Numbered from the stretch's first letter, positions 35,772 through 45,300 are shown. The stretch: 64,000 nucleotides of DNA from Chitinophagales bacterium (GCA_020636475.1 JACJXU010000004.1:124001-188000); one strand, 5' to 3'. Notes: generated by a model from the sequence alone, not told the origin. Made by a program: numbers and translations.

Positions 35772-36458
35772 ATGACTTTCTTGCAACTAAAAAAAATTAT
35801 TTTAAGTATAATGCTTGTATGTATTACACAAAGCGTATGGGCACAAATTAGTTTTTCTGATATGAACGAAGCACAAAAAGCCGGATATGCCTACGGTATA
35901 AATTTGGCACAAAACCTTAAAAAACAAGGCGCAAGCGACTTAGATTTGGCAATGCTGCTAAAAGGAATTGAAGATGCGATGAGCGACAAAGATCTTTTGC
36001 TAAGCTATGAGGAATCGGCGGGTGTGTTGAACACTTATTTCACTCAAGCACGCGAAAAACAACTGCAAAAAAATCTTAATGACGGGAAAGCGTTTTTAGC
36101 CGAAAACAAAGATAAAAAAGGTGTTTCCGTAACATCAAGCGGTTTGCAATACACTATTTTAAAAGAAGGAAACGGTCCAAAACCATCGGCTACCAGTACT
36201 GTGACTACACATTACGAAGGAAAATTGTTGGACGGAACGGTTTTTGACAGTTCGTATGAGCGTGGCGAGCCGGCTACTTTTGCTTTGAATCGCGTGATTC
36301 CGGGCTGGACAGAAGCCCTGCAACTAATGCCCGAAGGTTCTAAGTGGCGTTTGTACATTCCTTCGGAATTGGCATACGGCGAGCGCGGTGCGGGCGAAAG
36401 CATTGAACCCAATTCGGTGCTTATTTTTGATGTAGAACTTTTAAAAGTAGGTCAGTAA
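35772..36458 (+). CDS. FKBP-type peptidyl-prolyl isomerase, exported
   Basis: 228 residues from ATG 35772, giving a signal peptide (MTFLQLKKIILSIMLVCITQ then SVWAQ); the longer frame from 35652 is rejected. The FKBP N-terminal dimerisation helix covers residues about 25-110 (AGYAYGINLAQNLKKQG). The FKBP_C domain follows (VTTHYEGKLLDGTVFDSSYERGEPATF, VIPGWTEALQLMPEGSKWRLYIPSELAYGERG, VLIFDVELL). A periplasmic folding helper like Mip/FkpA. Last backbone gene before the R-M island. Confidence 0.92.
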   Translation: MTFLQLKKIILSIMLVCITQSVWAQISFSDMNEAQKAGYAYGINLAQNLKKQGASDLDLAMLLKGIEDAMSDKDLLLSYEESAGVLNTYFTQAREKQLQKNLNDGKAFLAENKDKKGVSVTSSGLQYTILKEGNGPKPSATSTVTTHYEGKLLDGTVFDSSYERGEPATFALNRVIPGWTEALQLMPEGSKWRLYIPSELAYGERGAGESIEPNSVLIFDVELLKVGQ

Positions 36459-36559
36459 TAGATTTGTTAAAGACTTATCCTTTTGTGATCGGTAATGGTG
36501 CGAGCGACCGTTCAGACATCAACTGACAACCAACAAAGACGAAAATTTGCCAACGCTTC

Positions 36560-36624
36560 GCAAAATTAAATGTGGTGCAAGCCGACACACGAAGCCAACG
36601 CTTTTGCATCACATTTAATTTTGC
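36560..36624. repeat. Long imperfect hairpin at the left edge of the R-M island
   Basis: Arms at 36560-36580 and 36604-36624 (21 bases each) match at 20 of 21 positions around a 23-base loop. CCAACGC occurs before the left arm and again in the loop. The surrounding 36470-36680 has no gene and is rich in CCAAC/CCCACC-type sequence. The same CCAACGC-plus-stem design recurs at 40801. Confidence 0.65.
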
Positions 36625-36686
36625 CCAACCGCACCAAAGCCCACCCACCACCCCAATATTTTTCCGACAAAAAACTGACAATAAAC

Positions 36687-36717
36687 TTTGCTCAATCGAA
36701 AACTTTGTATAATTTTG
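36687..36717 (+). promoter_or_regulatory. Promoter of the R-M operon
   Basis: TTTG at 36687-36690, 19 bases, then TAATTTTG at 36710-36717: a full Bacteroidota consensus. Its -7 box overlaps the operator palindrome that starts at 36715. Confidence 0.7.
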
Positions 36718-36731
36718 TCAATTATTGACAA
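36715..36731. promoter_or_regulatory. Operator palindrome for the HTH controller
   Basis: TTGTCAATTATTGACAA is a perfect 17-bp palindrome lying over the -7 box and start point, 18 bases before the HTH gene. A half-site-like TGACAA occurs at 36676. It fits binding of the HTH protein to its own promoter. Confidence 0.65.
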
Positions 36732-36749
36732 GTTTTAAATTACAAGTAT

Positions 36750-37088
36750 ATGAAAGCAACTTTTGGCGAGTACATCAAACAATTAAGGACAGACAACGGT
36801 TTGACCTTAACTCAACTTGCCTTCCAACTTGACCTTGACTCTGCAAATCTTAGTAAAATCGAAAACGGGAAAAGAGAATTTGACGAAAAACGTTTGGAGA
36901 AATTAGCAAACGCTTTTGACCTTGACCTTGAAAAACTGAAAACTGAATATTTTGGCGACCAGTTCGCTAAGAAAATGTATCAGTATAATTGTTCTCCCGA
37001 AACACTGATTGTGGCAGAAGAAAAGGTAAATTATTTGAAAAGCATAAACGTAAAACAAGGAGAAATAAAATTCGACAATGAAAAATAA
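36750..37088 (+). CDS. XRE-family HTH regulator (R-M controller type)
   Basis: 112 residues. HTH_3 domain at residues 1-60: FGEYIKQLRTDNGLTLTQLAFQLDLDSANLSKIENGKREFDEKRLEKLANAF. A C-terminal tail of about 45 residues is less conserved. The gene overlaps the cytosine methyltransferase start by 11 bases and sits behind a promoter carrying a perfect palindrome, so it probably sets the timing of methyltransferase and nuclease expression as C proteins do. Confidence 0.85.
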   Translation: MKATFGEYIKQLRTDNGLTLTQLAFQLDLDSANLSKIENGKREFDEKRLEKLANAFDLDLEKLKTEYFGDQFAKKMYQYNCSPETLIVAEEKVNYLKSINVKQGEIKFDNEK

Positions 37089-38085
37089 ACCAACGGTAAT
37101 AGACTTGTTTTGCGGTTGCGGTGGACTTTCTTATGGGTTCATCGAAGCAGGATATGACGTGCTTTTGGGCATTGACCATTGGAAAGATGCGATTGTAACT
37201 TTTGAAAATACGCATAAAAACGCAAAAGGAATTGTTGCAGATTTATTTAATGAAACACCTAAAGAAATTTCAAAACAGACGAAGATAAAAGAAGTTGATG
37301 TTATCATTGGAGGACCACCTTGTCAAGGTTTTTCCATTGCAGGAAAAAGAATAATTGATGACGAACGTAACCAGCTTTACAAATCGTTTGTAAGATTTGT
37401 AAAACATTATCAGCCAAAAGTTTTCTTGATGGAAAATGTACCTAACATTGTTTCAATGGGAAAAGGAGTTGTGAAGGATAGTATCATAGAAGACTTTGAA
37501 AAACTTGGTTATGCTGTTGTTTATAAAGTTTTATTAGCTTCTGAATATGGCGTTCCACAAAACAGAAGAAGAACGTTTTTTGTTGGCACAAAAAATAATA
37601 AAGAATTTGTTTTTCCCCAACCGACAACCGAGATGCCAATAAGTGCAAAAGACGCAATTTCGGATTTACCAGAAAAATCTTTGACTGACGGAACGAAATA
37701 CAAAACAGAACCAAAATCTGATTACCAAAAACTAATAAGAGGAAAATCTGAGGGTATTTACAACCACGAAATTACAAACCACAGCGAAAAAACGACAAAT
37801 ATAATTTCGTTAGTTCCTGACGGTGGAAACTATAAGGATTTACCCGAAGAATTACGAAAAACAAGAAACGTAAACATTGCTTGGACAAGACTAAACAGCA
37901 AAAAACCGAGCTTTACAATTGACACAGGACACAGACATCATTTTCATTACAAATACAATCGTGTACCGACTGTTAGAGAAAGTGCGAGAATACAATCTTT
38001 TCCCGACACGTTTATTTTTTTAGGAAGTAAAACAAGCCAGTATAAACAAGTTGGTAATGCCGTTCCGCCAATTTTGGCAAATTAA
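37078..38085 (+). CDS. DNA cytosine-5 methyltransferase
   Basis: 335 residues with the full motif set: I (TVIDLFCGCGGLSYGFIEAG), IV with the catalytic Cys (VIIGGPPCQGFSIAG), VI (FLMENVP), VIII (QNRRRTFFVGT), IX (ARIQSFPDTF) and X (QVGNAVPP). The variable target-recognition region is at about residues 200-270. Modifies an unknown sequence to protect against the nuclease encoded two genes downstream. The start overlaps the HTH gene (ATGAAAAATAA). Confidence 0.95.
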   Translation: MKNKPTVIDLFCGCGGLSYGFIEAGYDVLLGIDHWKDAIVTFENTHKNAKGIVADLFNETPKEISKQTKIKEVDVIIGGPPCQGFSIAGKRIIDDERNQLYKSFVRFVKHYQPKVFLMENVPNIVSMGKGVVKDSIIEDFEKLGYAVVYKVLLASEYGVPQNRRRTFFVGTKNNKEFVFPQPTTEMPISAKDAISDLPEKSLTDGTKYKTEPKSDYQKLIRGKSEGIYNHEITNHSEKTTNIISLVPDGGNYKDLPEELRKTRNVNIAWTRLNSKKPSFTIDTGHRHHFHYKYNRVPTVRESARIQSFPDTFIFLGSKTSQYKQVGNAVPPILAN

Positions 38086-38096
38086 ATTTGATAATT

Positions 38097-38300
38097 ATGA
38101 GCAAAGAAATTTTTGATGATATTGTATTAGAAGAAACAAGCACTTGGACACAAGTTTGTGAAGAATGTGCTGAAAGCTATTCTGAATTAGGACATTTGGA
38201 AAAAATTCCAATCAATTTGATTTGTGGAGTTTCGGGGTGCAACAACGAAGCAAAATACTATTTGGATATTTACAAAGAAGAATTTGTCAATGAGAAATAA
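38097..38300 (+). CDS. Small zinc-ribbon-like protein of the R-M operon
   Basis: 67 residues from ATG 38097. Four cysteines, as TQVCEECAESY and LICGVSGCNN, could bind one zinc. No family name is known to me. It lies between methyltransferase and nuclease, 11 bases after one and overlapping the other by 11 (ATGAGAAATAA), so it is probably translated with them; a role as nuclease partner or regulator is a guess. Confidence 0.6.
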   Translation: MSKEIFDDIVLEETSTWTQVCEECAESYSELGHLEKIPINLICGVSGCNNEAKYYLDIYKEEFVNEK

Positions 38301-39054
38301 TTGGACAAGAGAAGAATTGATTTTAGCTTTTAATTTGTATTGCAAATTGCCTTACGGACAGTTCAACAATAGAAATTTAGAGGTAAAAAATCTTGCCGAT
38401 TTAATAGGAAGAACGCCCGGTGCTATTGCTTATAAATTGGTAAACTTTGTAAGTCTTGATCCCAAACAAAAACTTTTAGGAAGGAAAGGTGCAACAAATG
38501 TTGGAAAATTAGATAAAGAAGTATTCCAAGAATTTACAGAAAATTTTGACGATTTATTTTACGAAAGTGAAGATTTGCTCTTATCAAAAATTGAAGAAAA
38601 CAAACCAAAAAATGATATTAAAAAACTAATTGACGAAAATAAAAAAGGAGAATATAAAATTAGAGAAACCAAAGTAAGAGTTAATCAAGATTATTTCAGA
38701 ACAATTGTAATGTCAAACTATACAAACGGTTGTGGAATAACAGGTATTTCAATTCCCGAACTTTTAGTTGCTTCACATATTAAGCCTTGGTCAAAAGATG
38801 AGAAGAACAGGCTAAACCCAAGTAACGGAATTTGTTTATCTGCAACATTTGACAAAGCATTTGATAAAGGTTTGATTACGATTGATAATGATTTCAAAGT
38901 GATGTTTTCAAGCAAATTTAAGAAGTATTTAAAAGAAGATTTCTTTAAAAATGAGTTTGAACGATTTGAAAGTTTACGAATGAATTTGCCAATAAAATTT
39001 TTGCCTAATGAGGAGTTTTTACAATATCATTTTGATGTTGTGTTTCAAAAATAA
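38290..39054 (+). CDS. HNH endonuclease (restriction enzyme candidate)
   Basis: 254 residues from ATG 38290. The N-terminus (NWTREELILAFNLYCKLPYG, then IGRTPGAIAYKLVNF) looks like a small helical DNA-binding region. The C-terminal half is an HNH_2-type nuclease: ELLVASHIKPW, then NPSNGICLSATFDKAFDKGLITID, with the metal-binding His/Asn/Asp or His set. This arrangement is common in type II restriction enzymes paired with cytosine methyltransferases. Same operon as that methyltransferase. Confidence 0.85.
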   Translation: MRNNWTREELILAFNLYCKLPYGQFNNRNLEVKNLADLIGRTPGAIAYKLVNFVSLDPKQKLLGRKGATNVGKLDKEVFQEFTENFDDLFYESEDLLLSKIEENKPKNDIKKLIDENKKGEYKIRETKVRVNQDYFRTIVMSNYTNGCGITGISIPELLVASHIKPWSKDEKNRLNPSNGICLSATFDKAFDKGLITIDNDFKVMFSSKFKKYLKEDFFKNEFERFESLRMNLPIKFLPNEEFLQYHFDVVFQK

Positions 39055-39060
39055 AAGATT

Positions 39061-39921
39061 ATGAAAAAGGAATATATTGCCGAACTTTTCAAAAAATTTG
39101 AAGATGCCTGTTACGATTACGAAGGAATAGAATGTTGGAGTGCAAGAGATTTACAAGATATTCTTGGTTATTCTCAATGGCGAAACTTCAAGAATGTAAT
39201 TGACAAAGCTCAAAAGTCTTGTGAGCAGGCAGGAGAAGATGCCAAAAACCATTTTGCCGAATTCAGCAAAATGGTTGAAATAGGAAGTGGTGCACAAAAA
39301 CCTGTTGAAGATATTGCTTTGACAAGGTACGCTTGTTATCTAATTGCACAAAATGGAGACGCAACTACAAAATCAGAAATTGCCTTTGCTCAGACATATT
39401 TTGCAGTTCAAACGAGGAAACAAGAAATAATAGAAAAAAGATTGTTGGATGTTGCAAGAGTTACGGCACGTGAAAAACTCTCACAGTCTGAAAAGAAACT
39501 TTCGGGAATTATTTTTGAAAGAGGAGTTGATAATAAAAGTTTTTCGATTATTCGTTCTAAAGGAGACCAAGCACTATTTGGAGGTAGAACAACTAATGAT
39601 ATGAAGAGAATTTTGGAAGTTCCTGCAAATCGTCCGTTAGCTGATTTTCTTCCAACTCTAACAATTAAAGCAAAAGATTTTGCAACCGAATTAACAAGTC
39701 ATAATGTTGTAGATAAAGATTTGAAAGGTGATAATCAAATTACAAAAGAACATATTGAGAACAATTTGGCAGTTAGAAAAATGCTTCACGACAGAGGTGT
39801 AAAACCAGAACAACTTCCACCTGCCGAAGATGTTAAAAAAGTAGAAAGACGATTAGAGAGTGAAGAAAAAAAGATATTGAAAGACGTTAAAAAAAATCAA
39901 GAAATGAACAAGAAGAAATAG
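39061..39921 (+). CDS. dinD: DNA damage-inducible protein D
   Basis: 286 residues, the usual DinD length. N-terminal BRO/KilA-like region (YEGIECWSARDLQDILGYSQWRNFKNVI), then DIALTRYACYLIAQNGD, then GRTTNDMKRILEVPANRPLADFLP; a Lys-rich tail. In E. coli DinD is SOS-induced and blocks RecA filament growth. Here it follows the HNH gene by 6 bases, and its 3' end runs into a beheaded methyltransferase gene, so it is part of the mobile island; no LexA-type box is evident. Confidence 0.9.
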   Translation: MKKEYIAELFKKFEDACYDYEGIECWSARDLQDILGYSQWRNFKNVIDKAQKSCEQAGEDAKNHFAEFSKMVEIGSGAQKPVEDIALTRYACYLIAQNGDATTKSEIAFAQTYFAVQTRKQEIIEKRLLDVARVTAREKLSQSEKKLSGIIFERGVDNKSFSIIRSKGDQALFGGRTTNDMKRILEVPANRPLADFLPTLTIKAKDFATELTSHNVVDKDLKGDNQITKEHIENNLAVRKMLHDRGVKPEQLPPAEDVKKVERRLESEEKKILKDVKKNQEMNKKK

Positions 39922-40780
39922 AAAGAAGATTTACAACGATAATTTTTCGCATAAATGCGAAACAAAAGATGTTCGAGATATTGTACCGAGCGAAGTTCCC
40001 AACCACGATATTTTATTAGGCGGTTTCCCTTGTCAATCCTTTTCTATCAGTGCCCAAAATCCACCAAGATTAGGTTACAAAGACGATAGAGGAAAGCTAT
40101 TTTTTGAAATGGTTAAAGTTTTGAAAGAAAAACAACCTCGTTTTTTTATTGGCGAAAATGTAAAAGGTTTGCTTTCAGCAAATAAAGGCAAAGCATTTCC
40201 AATGATTGTAAAGGAGTTTGAAAAAGCAGGTTATCACATTCATTACAAACTTTTAAACGCTTCCGAATTTGGCGTTCCGCAAAAACGTGAACGTGTTTTT
40301 ATAGTAGGTTTTAGAGATTTTGACGATTATTTTAATTTCAAATTTCCACCACCAAATACATTAAACGGTTCTAAAATTGCTCTTAAACAAGTTATTGACA
40401 AAAAAGCAGACAAAGACGAAAAATGGTTTTTCAGTCAGAGAGCCGTTGAGGGAATGTTGCGAGTTCGTGAAAAAATGAACAAAGGCAGAGTTCAAGACTT
40501 GAACCAACCTTGCAACACAATTAGTTCGCATTTAGCAAAAGTAAGTCTGAATGGAACAGACCCAGTTTTAATGGTTAATGAACGATATAGAAGATTTACA
40601 CCAAGGGAAGCTGCAAGTATTCAATCGTTCCCTACAACTTTTAAATTAGACAGCGTTTCCGACAACAGACAATACAGAGCAATCGGTAACGCAGTTCCGC
40701 CTGTTTTAATGTGGAATGTGATAAAGGCTTTAGCAAAATTATTAGTACAAGAAAAAATTGAACAAAAAGAAATGGTATAA
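39908..40780 (+). pseudogene. DNA cytosine-5 methyltransferase, N-terminus lost
   Basis: The frame opens after TGA 39905-39907 and reads IYNDNFSHKCETKDVRDIV and then motif IV, LLGGFPCQSFSISAQNPP, then VI (FFIGENVKG), VIII (QKRERVFIVGF), IX (AASIQSFPTTFK) and X (RAIGNAVPP). Motif I and the first roughly 45 residues are missing, and the dinD stop lies inside the place where they should be. The first ATG in frame is at 40109, after the catalytic motif, so no active enzyme can come from it. Either the dinD junction cut the gene, or an ancestral second methyltransferase was truncated at an island boundary. Confidence 0.85.
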
Positions 40781-40800
40781 AAATTAGTGTAATCCCAACG

Positions 40801-40869
40801 CTTTTGGTAGCACATTTGCATTTTTGTTATTACACAAATCAACGCTAAAAATGCAAAAGAGCTACCAAG
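40801..40869. repeat. Two-stage hairpin behind the R-M island
   Basis: Outer arms TTGGTAGC (40804-40811) and GCTACCAA (40861-40868); inner arms TTTGCATTTTT (40815-40825) and AAAAATGCAAA (40847-40857). CAACGC lies before the left arm, in the loop and after the right arm, as in the hairpin at 36560. Confidence 0.7.
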
Positions 40870-40917
40870 CCAACGCACAACAACACGAAAAACGACACGA
40901 CTGACAGAACCACTACC

Positions 40918-41045
40918 GATAACAAGGTATTGGCGTAATTACGGCAGAACGGCTTCGATTGAACATTTGTGCATAGTTGGACAGCAGTAACTCTATTGAA
41001 CTTCTGTGCTAAAAACCGCCACTACGCCAATACCCAAACCGTTAT
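40918..41045. repeat. attC-like structured repeat
   Basis: GATAAC (40918-40923) and GTTAT (41041-41045) bracket a 12-bp perfect stem GGTATTGGCGTA (40926-40937)/TACGCCAATACC (41023-41034). In the loop an 18-base motif recurs as ATTGAACATTTGTGC and ATTGAACTTCTGTGC. The overall form (short inverted ends, long stem, unequal loop) recalls integron attC sites. From memory, related GAACTTTTGTGC-type elements follow accessory genes in many Bacteroidota. No integrase is in the window. Confidence 0.5.
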
Positions 41046-41064
41046 TTATCCTAAAAAAACTGTT

Positions 41065-41090
41065 AAACAGCCCATTGTGGCTGTTTTTCT
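41065..41090 (+). terminator. Terminator at the right end of the R-M island
   Basis: AAACAGCC (41065-41072) and GGCTGTTT (41079-41086) around a 6-base loop, followed by TTTC and TTTTT. Confidence 0.75.
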
Positions 41091-41213
41091 TTTTATAAAA
41101 TAAATACAAATTCTCCTTAGACATTGCAACGATAAAAAGTTTTTTTTCGACTATAATAGGAAAAAGAAGCAGTTAATTTCGTTTAATCCACCTATAAGTT
41201 CGGAGATTTTGTT

Positions 41214-41242
41214 GTTAAGACCAACAATCTTGGGTAAATTTG
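41214..41242 (+). promoter_or_regulatory. Promoter of porV-porU2
   Basis: TTG (41212-41214), 20 bases, then TAAATTTG at 41235-41242. Transcription would start near 41249, which excludes the TTG start at 41240 and supports ATG 41255 or 41267. Confidence 0.5.
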
Positions 41243-41254
41243 TCTTTTATTTTT

Positions 41255-42379
41255 ATGCAAATTCAAATGTTTAGTTTTTCCATAGCCAAAAAGGCATTCC
41301 TTGTTTTCTGTATAATATGCTTAGGCGTATCAAGTGCTTGGGCGCAGGTGCGTACGTACAGCAACGAATTTTTGTCCTTAGGCGTAGGCGCGCGTGCCTT
41401 GGCAATGGGCAATGCACAAAACGCACTAAGCGATGACGTAATGGCGGCTTATTGGAATCCGGCAGGACTTACCAATGTTGCCAACACACAACTTGCGGCA
41501 ATGCATGCCGAATGGTTTGCCGGAATTGCTCAGTACGATTATTTGGCAATGGCTTTCCCGCTGGCAGAAAAACAAACTTTAGCTCTTAGCGTAATACGTT
41601 TTGGTGTGGACGATATTCCCAATACTTTAGCATTGGTAGAAGCCGATGGAACTATCAATTACAACAATCTTAGCAGTTTTTCGGCAGCAGATTATGCTTT
41701 TTTGGTGAGTTATGCACGTGCTTTTTCGGAGCGATTACTTTTCGGGGCGAATTTTAAAGTTATTTATCGCAAAGTTGGCAGTTTTGCCAATGCTTGGGGT
41801 TTTGGGCTTGATGCTGCGCTACAATACAAACTAAGCGAACGCCTGACACTCGGCGCAAACCTGAAAAACGTAACGACTACCTATAATTCGTGGAAATTTA
41901 ATTTTACCGAAGAAGAAAAACAGCAACTTGCCGCCACCGACAATCTTATTCCCGAAAAATCGGTAGAACTTACAGGACAAGATTTTACCATAGGAGCAGC
42001 CTATGCGCTTATAGAAAATGATACTTGGCAACTGCGTTCAGTATTAGACCTTTCTTTAACCTTCGATGGAAAACGCAACAACCTTCTCAGTTCTTCGGTT
42101 GTAAATGCTGACCCACGCTTGGGCGTTGAGGCAGGATACAAAAACTTGGTTTTTTTGCGTTTGGGTATTAATAATGTACAAAAATACACCCGCGATGCTG
42201 CCAAGTCCGCACAATGGAACATGCAGCCAAATGCAGGCATTGGTTTGGTAATAAACAAAGTAAGTGTGGATTATGCCCTTACCGGTTTGAACCGAGTGGG
42301 AACAGGCGTTTTTTCGCATGTGTTTTCGCTAAAAGTAACTTTTGGGGGCGGCGATGAAGTTTACACGCCCGCATTTTAA
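41255..42379 (+). CDS. porV: PorV/PorQ-family outer membrane protein of T9SS
   Basis: About 374 residues. Signal peptide ending VSSAWAQ; then the family opening FLSLGVGARALAMGNAQNALSDDVMAAYWNPAGLTNV, followed by alternating strands of a FadL-like barrel (LSVIRFGVDDIPNT, LLFGANFKVIYRKVG, LGVEAGYKNLVFLRLGI). PorV binds type A sorting signals and hands cargo to the PorU sortase at the outer membrane. The next gene, 20 bases on, is a C25 peptidase of the PorU type, the same pairing as porU-porV elsewhere. It could be a paralogue rather than the main PorV. Confidence 0.82.
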   Translation: MQIQMFSFSIAKKAFLVFCIICLGVSSAWAQVRTYSNEFLSLGVGARALAMGNAQNALSDDVMAAYWNPAGLTNVANTQLAAMHAEWFAGIAQYDYLAMAFPLAEKQTLALSVIRFGVDDIPNTLALVEADGTINYNNLSSFSAADYAFLVSYARAFSERLLFGANFKVIYRKVGSFANAWGFGLDAALQYKLSERLTLGANLKNVTTTYNSWKFNFTEEEKQQLAATDNLIPEKSVELTGQDFTIGAAYALIENDTWQLRSVLDLSLTFDGKRNNLLSSSVVNADPRLGVEAGYKNLVFLRLGINNVQKYTRDAAKSAQWNMQPNAGIGLVINKVSVDYALTGLNRVGTGVFSHVFSLKVTFGGGDEVYTPAF

Positions 42380-42399
42380 CACAACAATCTTTTTTACAC

Positions 42400-45300
42400 A
42401 TGAAAAATTGTTTTTCAATATTTATTTTCCTTTTTGTTGTTGGCAATTCCCTTTGGGCGCAAGAAGCAGCAAATAGTTGGATTGATTACAACCAGACATA
42501 TTATAAATTTTATGTAGAGGCTGATGGTGTATATCGTATTCCTTACAGTGCTTTAGTTGCGGCGGGCTTGCCTTTGGAAAGCAGTGGCTTTGCCTTGTAC
42601 AACAAAGGGCGCGAAATTCCTATTTACATAAGCACCAACGGCACTTTAGGCAACAACGATTACATCGAATTTGTGGGAAAAGCGAATGACGGCGAATTTG
42701 ATACCCAACTTTTTCAGCAAAACAGCTGGCAACTTGCCGTAGAAAGAAGCCTTTTTACTTCCAAAGCAGCTTATTTTTTGGCTTGGGACAATAGTGCCGC
42801 CCATCAACGCTACACCACTTTGACAAACAACCTGAACAATCCGCCTGAAGCCGATGCTTTTTATTATTACACCAATAAAAATTTCTTCGCTACCGCGCAC
42901 TTTGCCGGAGAGCCTTTTAGCAATCTTTCGGGCGTGAACAACAATTATGCTGACTTTGGTAAAGGCGAAGGCTGGGTAGGTGCCGTAGCTTCCGAAAGTA
43001 CGCCCCAGTCTTATACTGTTTCGTTACCCAATATTTACAACAACAACGGGCAAGTTGCTATAGAAATGAAAATAGTAGGACGCTCCAACGAAGCTGTAGT
43101 GCTAAACGACCACCATATCCAAGTTTTGTGGAACAACCAAGTAATCGTGGACGATATTTACGAAGGTTATAGTATTCAAAAGTACAATATCAATCTTCCA
43201 TTGGGCGATTTGAACGCAACGAATACACTTACGCTAAAAAGTTTGGGCGTAGATGATGTAGAAGTAGATAGGTCTTCTATGGCATATTTTTTTATTAACT
43301 ATCCGCGCAATTTCGATTTTAATAATCAAAAAGTATTCTGGTTTGAGCTTTTAGATAATAAAGACCACTACTTAGAAATTCAGAACTTCGATGGCGGCGC
43401 ATCGCCCGTTTTGTACGATTATCAAAATGGTGTACGTATGGTAGCTTCACAGAACAATAATTCGTATAAGATTTTATTGCCGGAATTTAATACCAGTTCC
43501 AGCAGTAACAAAACTTTGGTGCTAAGCAATAACACACCTGATGATGTGAATGGTGTGAAATTAATTAGTGATTTAGAAGCAAAAAACTTCGTTGATTACA
43601 GCAATCCGGCTCTTTCGGCAAATTATATTATCCTCACCGCAAACAAATTGCGCGAAGGCGATACTGACCAAATACAACGCTACGAAGACTACCGCAAATC
43701 GGCAGCAGGCGGCAATTACAAAGTGCTAACGGTAGATATGCAAGAACTGTACGACCAATTTAGTTGGGGAATTTTGCAACATCCTTTATCTATTCGCAAT
43801 TTTGTAAATGCTGTTATCAATAATCACAACCTTGGGCTGTGGGCAGATACGCCGGAATATTTATTTCTCTTGGGTCGTTCTATTCGCTATAATAAAACTA
43901 CAATTCCGGAATATTGGAATCTAAACTACGTACCAACTTACGGCGAATCCGGTTCCGATGTAATGCTTACTACCGCGAATATTTTTACTTACCGAAACCA
44001 ATTAGCCGTAGGCAGAGTAAGTGCTACAACGCCTGATGATGTAAAAAATTACTTGGATAAAGTAATAGAATATGAGTCTTTTTTGGCGAATCCGCAGCCG
44101 TGCGACAAAGAAACAGTAGGCTGGAGCAAAAATATAATTCATATTGCCGGAGGAAAAAACGCTACCGAAGCCGGAAATTACACGCTTTCGCTTAACGACT
44201 ACAAAGAAATTGTAGAAGATACCCTTTGGGGTGCGCGCGTACTTTCCACTTTTTCAAAAGGGCAGGGTGGTGTTATTGCTGCGCCGCAACAATTTGCCGA
44301 TTATATGAATGAAGGACTTTCGCTCATTACTTATATCGGTCACTCGGGCGGCTCTTTGTGGGAATTTGATATTCGCGAGCCCGACTCGTATGAAAACAAA
44401 GGGAAATATCCGTTCATTTTTTCCAATTCTTGTTTTGTGGGCGATTTGCACTCTACTGCCGATGACATAATGTCCAAACGCTATACATTAGCACAAGAGC
44501 GTGGCTCTATCGCTTTCTTGGCTACGGTGGGTTTTGGATTTCCTTTTTACTTAGACATTTATGCTACGCAGCTTCATATTAATATGAGCCAAAAAATGTA
44601 TGGACAATCTATTGGCAAAATGCTGCAACAGACTATTTTCGATATTTATAAAAATCCAAGCGAAAGTTTTTATGATGGTGTAAAACTTACTTGTCAGGAA
44701 TTTACGCTTTCCGGCGACCCCGCCATTCGATTGTTGCAATGGGACAAGCCCGAATATACTGTTGAGCCGGAAGATATTAACTTTTTCCCTTCAGTGCTTA
44801 CTACTGCCATAGATTCTTTTGACCTACAAGTGGTGGTAAATAATTTGGGAAAAGCGGTTGCCGATTCTTTCAATTTGAGCGTTACACGTACACTTCCCAA
44901 TGGCGAATTCACAACTTTTACCAATCGCTATCCGGGCATAAAATACAGCGATACACTTGTATTTCGCTTGCCTGTATTGTCCGTAGAAGCTTTGGGAAAT
45001 AATACTTTTTCGGTAAATATTGCAACCGATGCCAGTATTTCCGAATACTGCACCGACAATAATACTGCTACTTCAGAAGCCTATATTTTGCCAAGTTATG
45101 CTTCTCCCATTTACCCTTGCAATTATTCTATTATAAATAAACAAGACATTGCCCTTACAGCACTTACGGCGCAGGCGATATTGGAAGAAACCAATTATTA
45201 TCGCATGGAATTGGATACAACGCCTTCATTTAACAGCAATATTTTGCAAGCTACCGAACTGGCAAACAATGGCGGCGTTTTGTCGTGGCAACCCAATGTT

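Noticed and set aside
36475..36681. Minus-strand frame at the left edge of the R-M island
   Set aside because: It coincides with the long hairpin and low-complexity CCAAC sequence.
38718..38915. Minus-strand frame inside the HNH gene as antitoxin
   Set aside because: It is a shadow of the HNH-coding strand; no separate start signal or conserved motif is visible.
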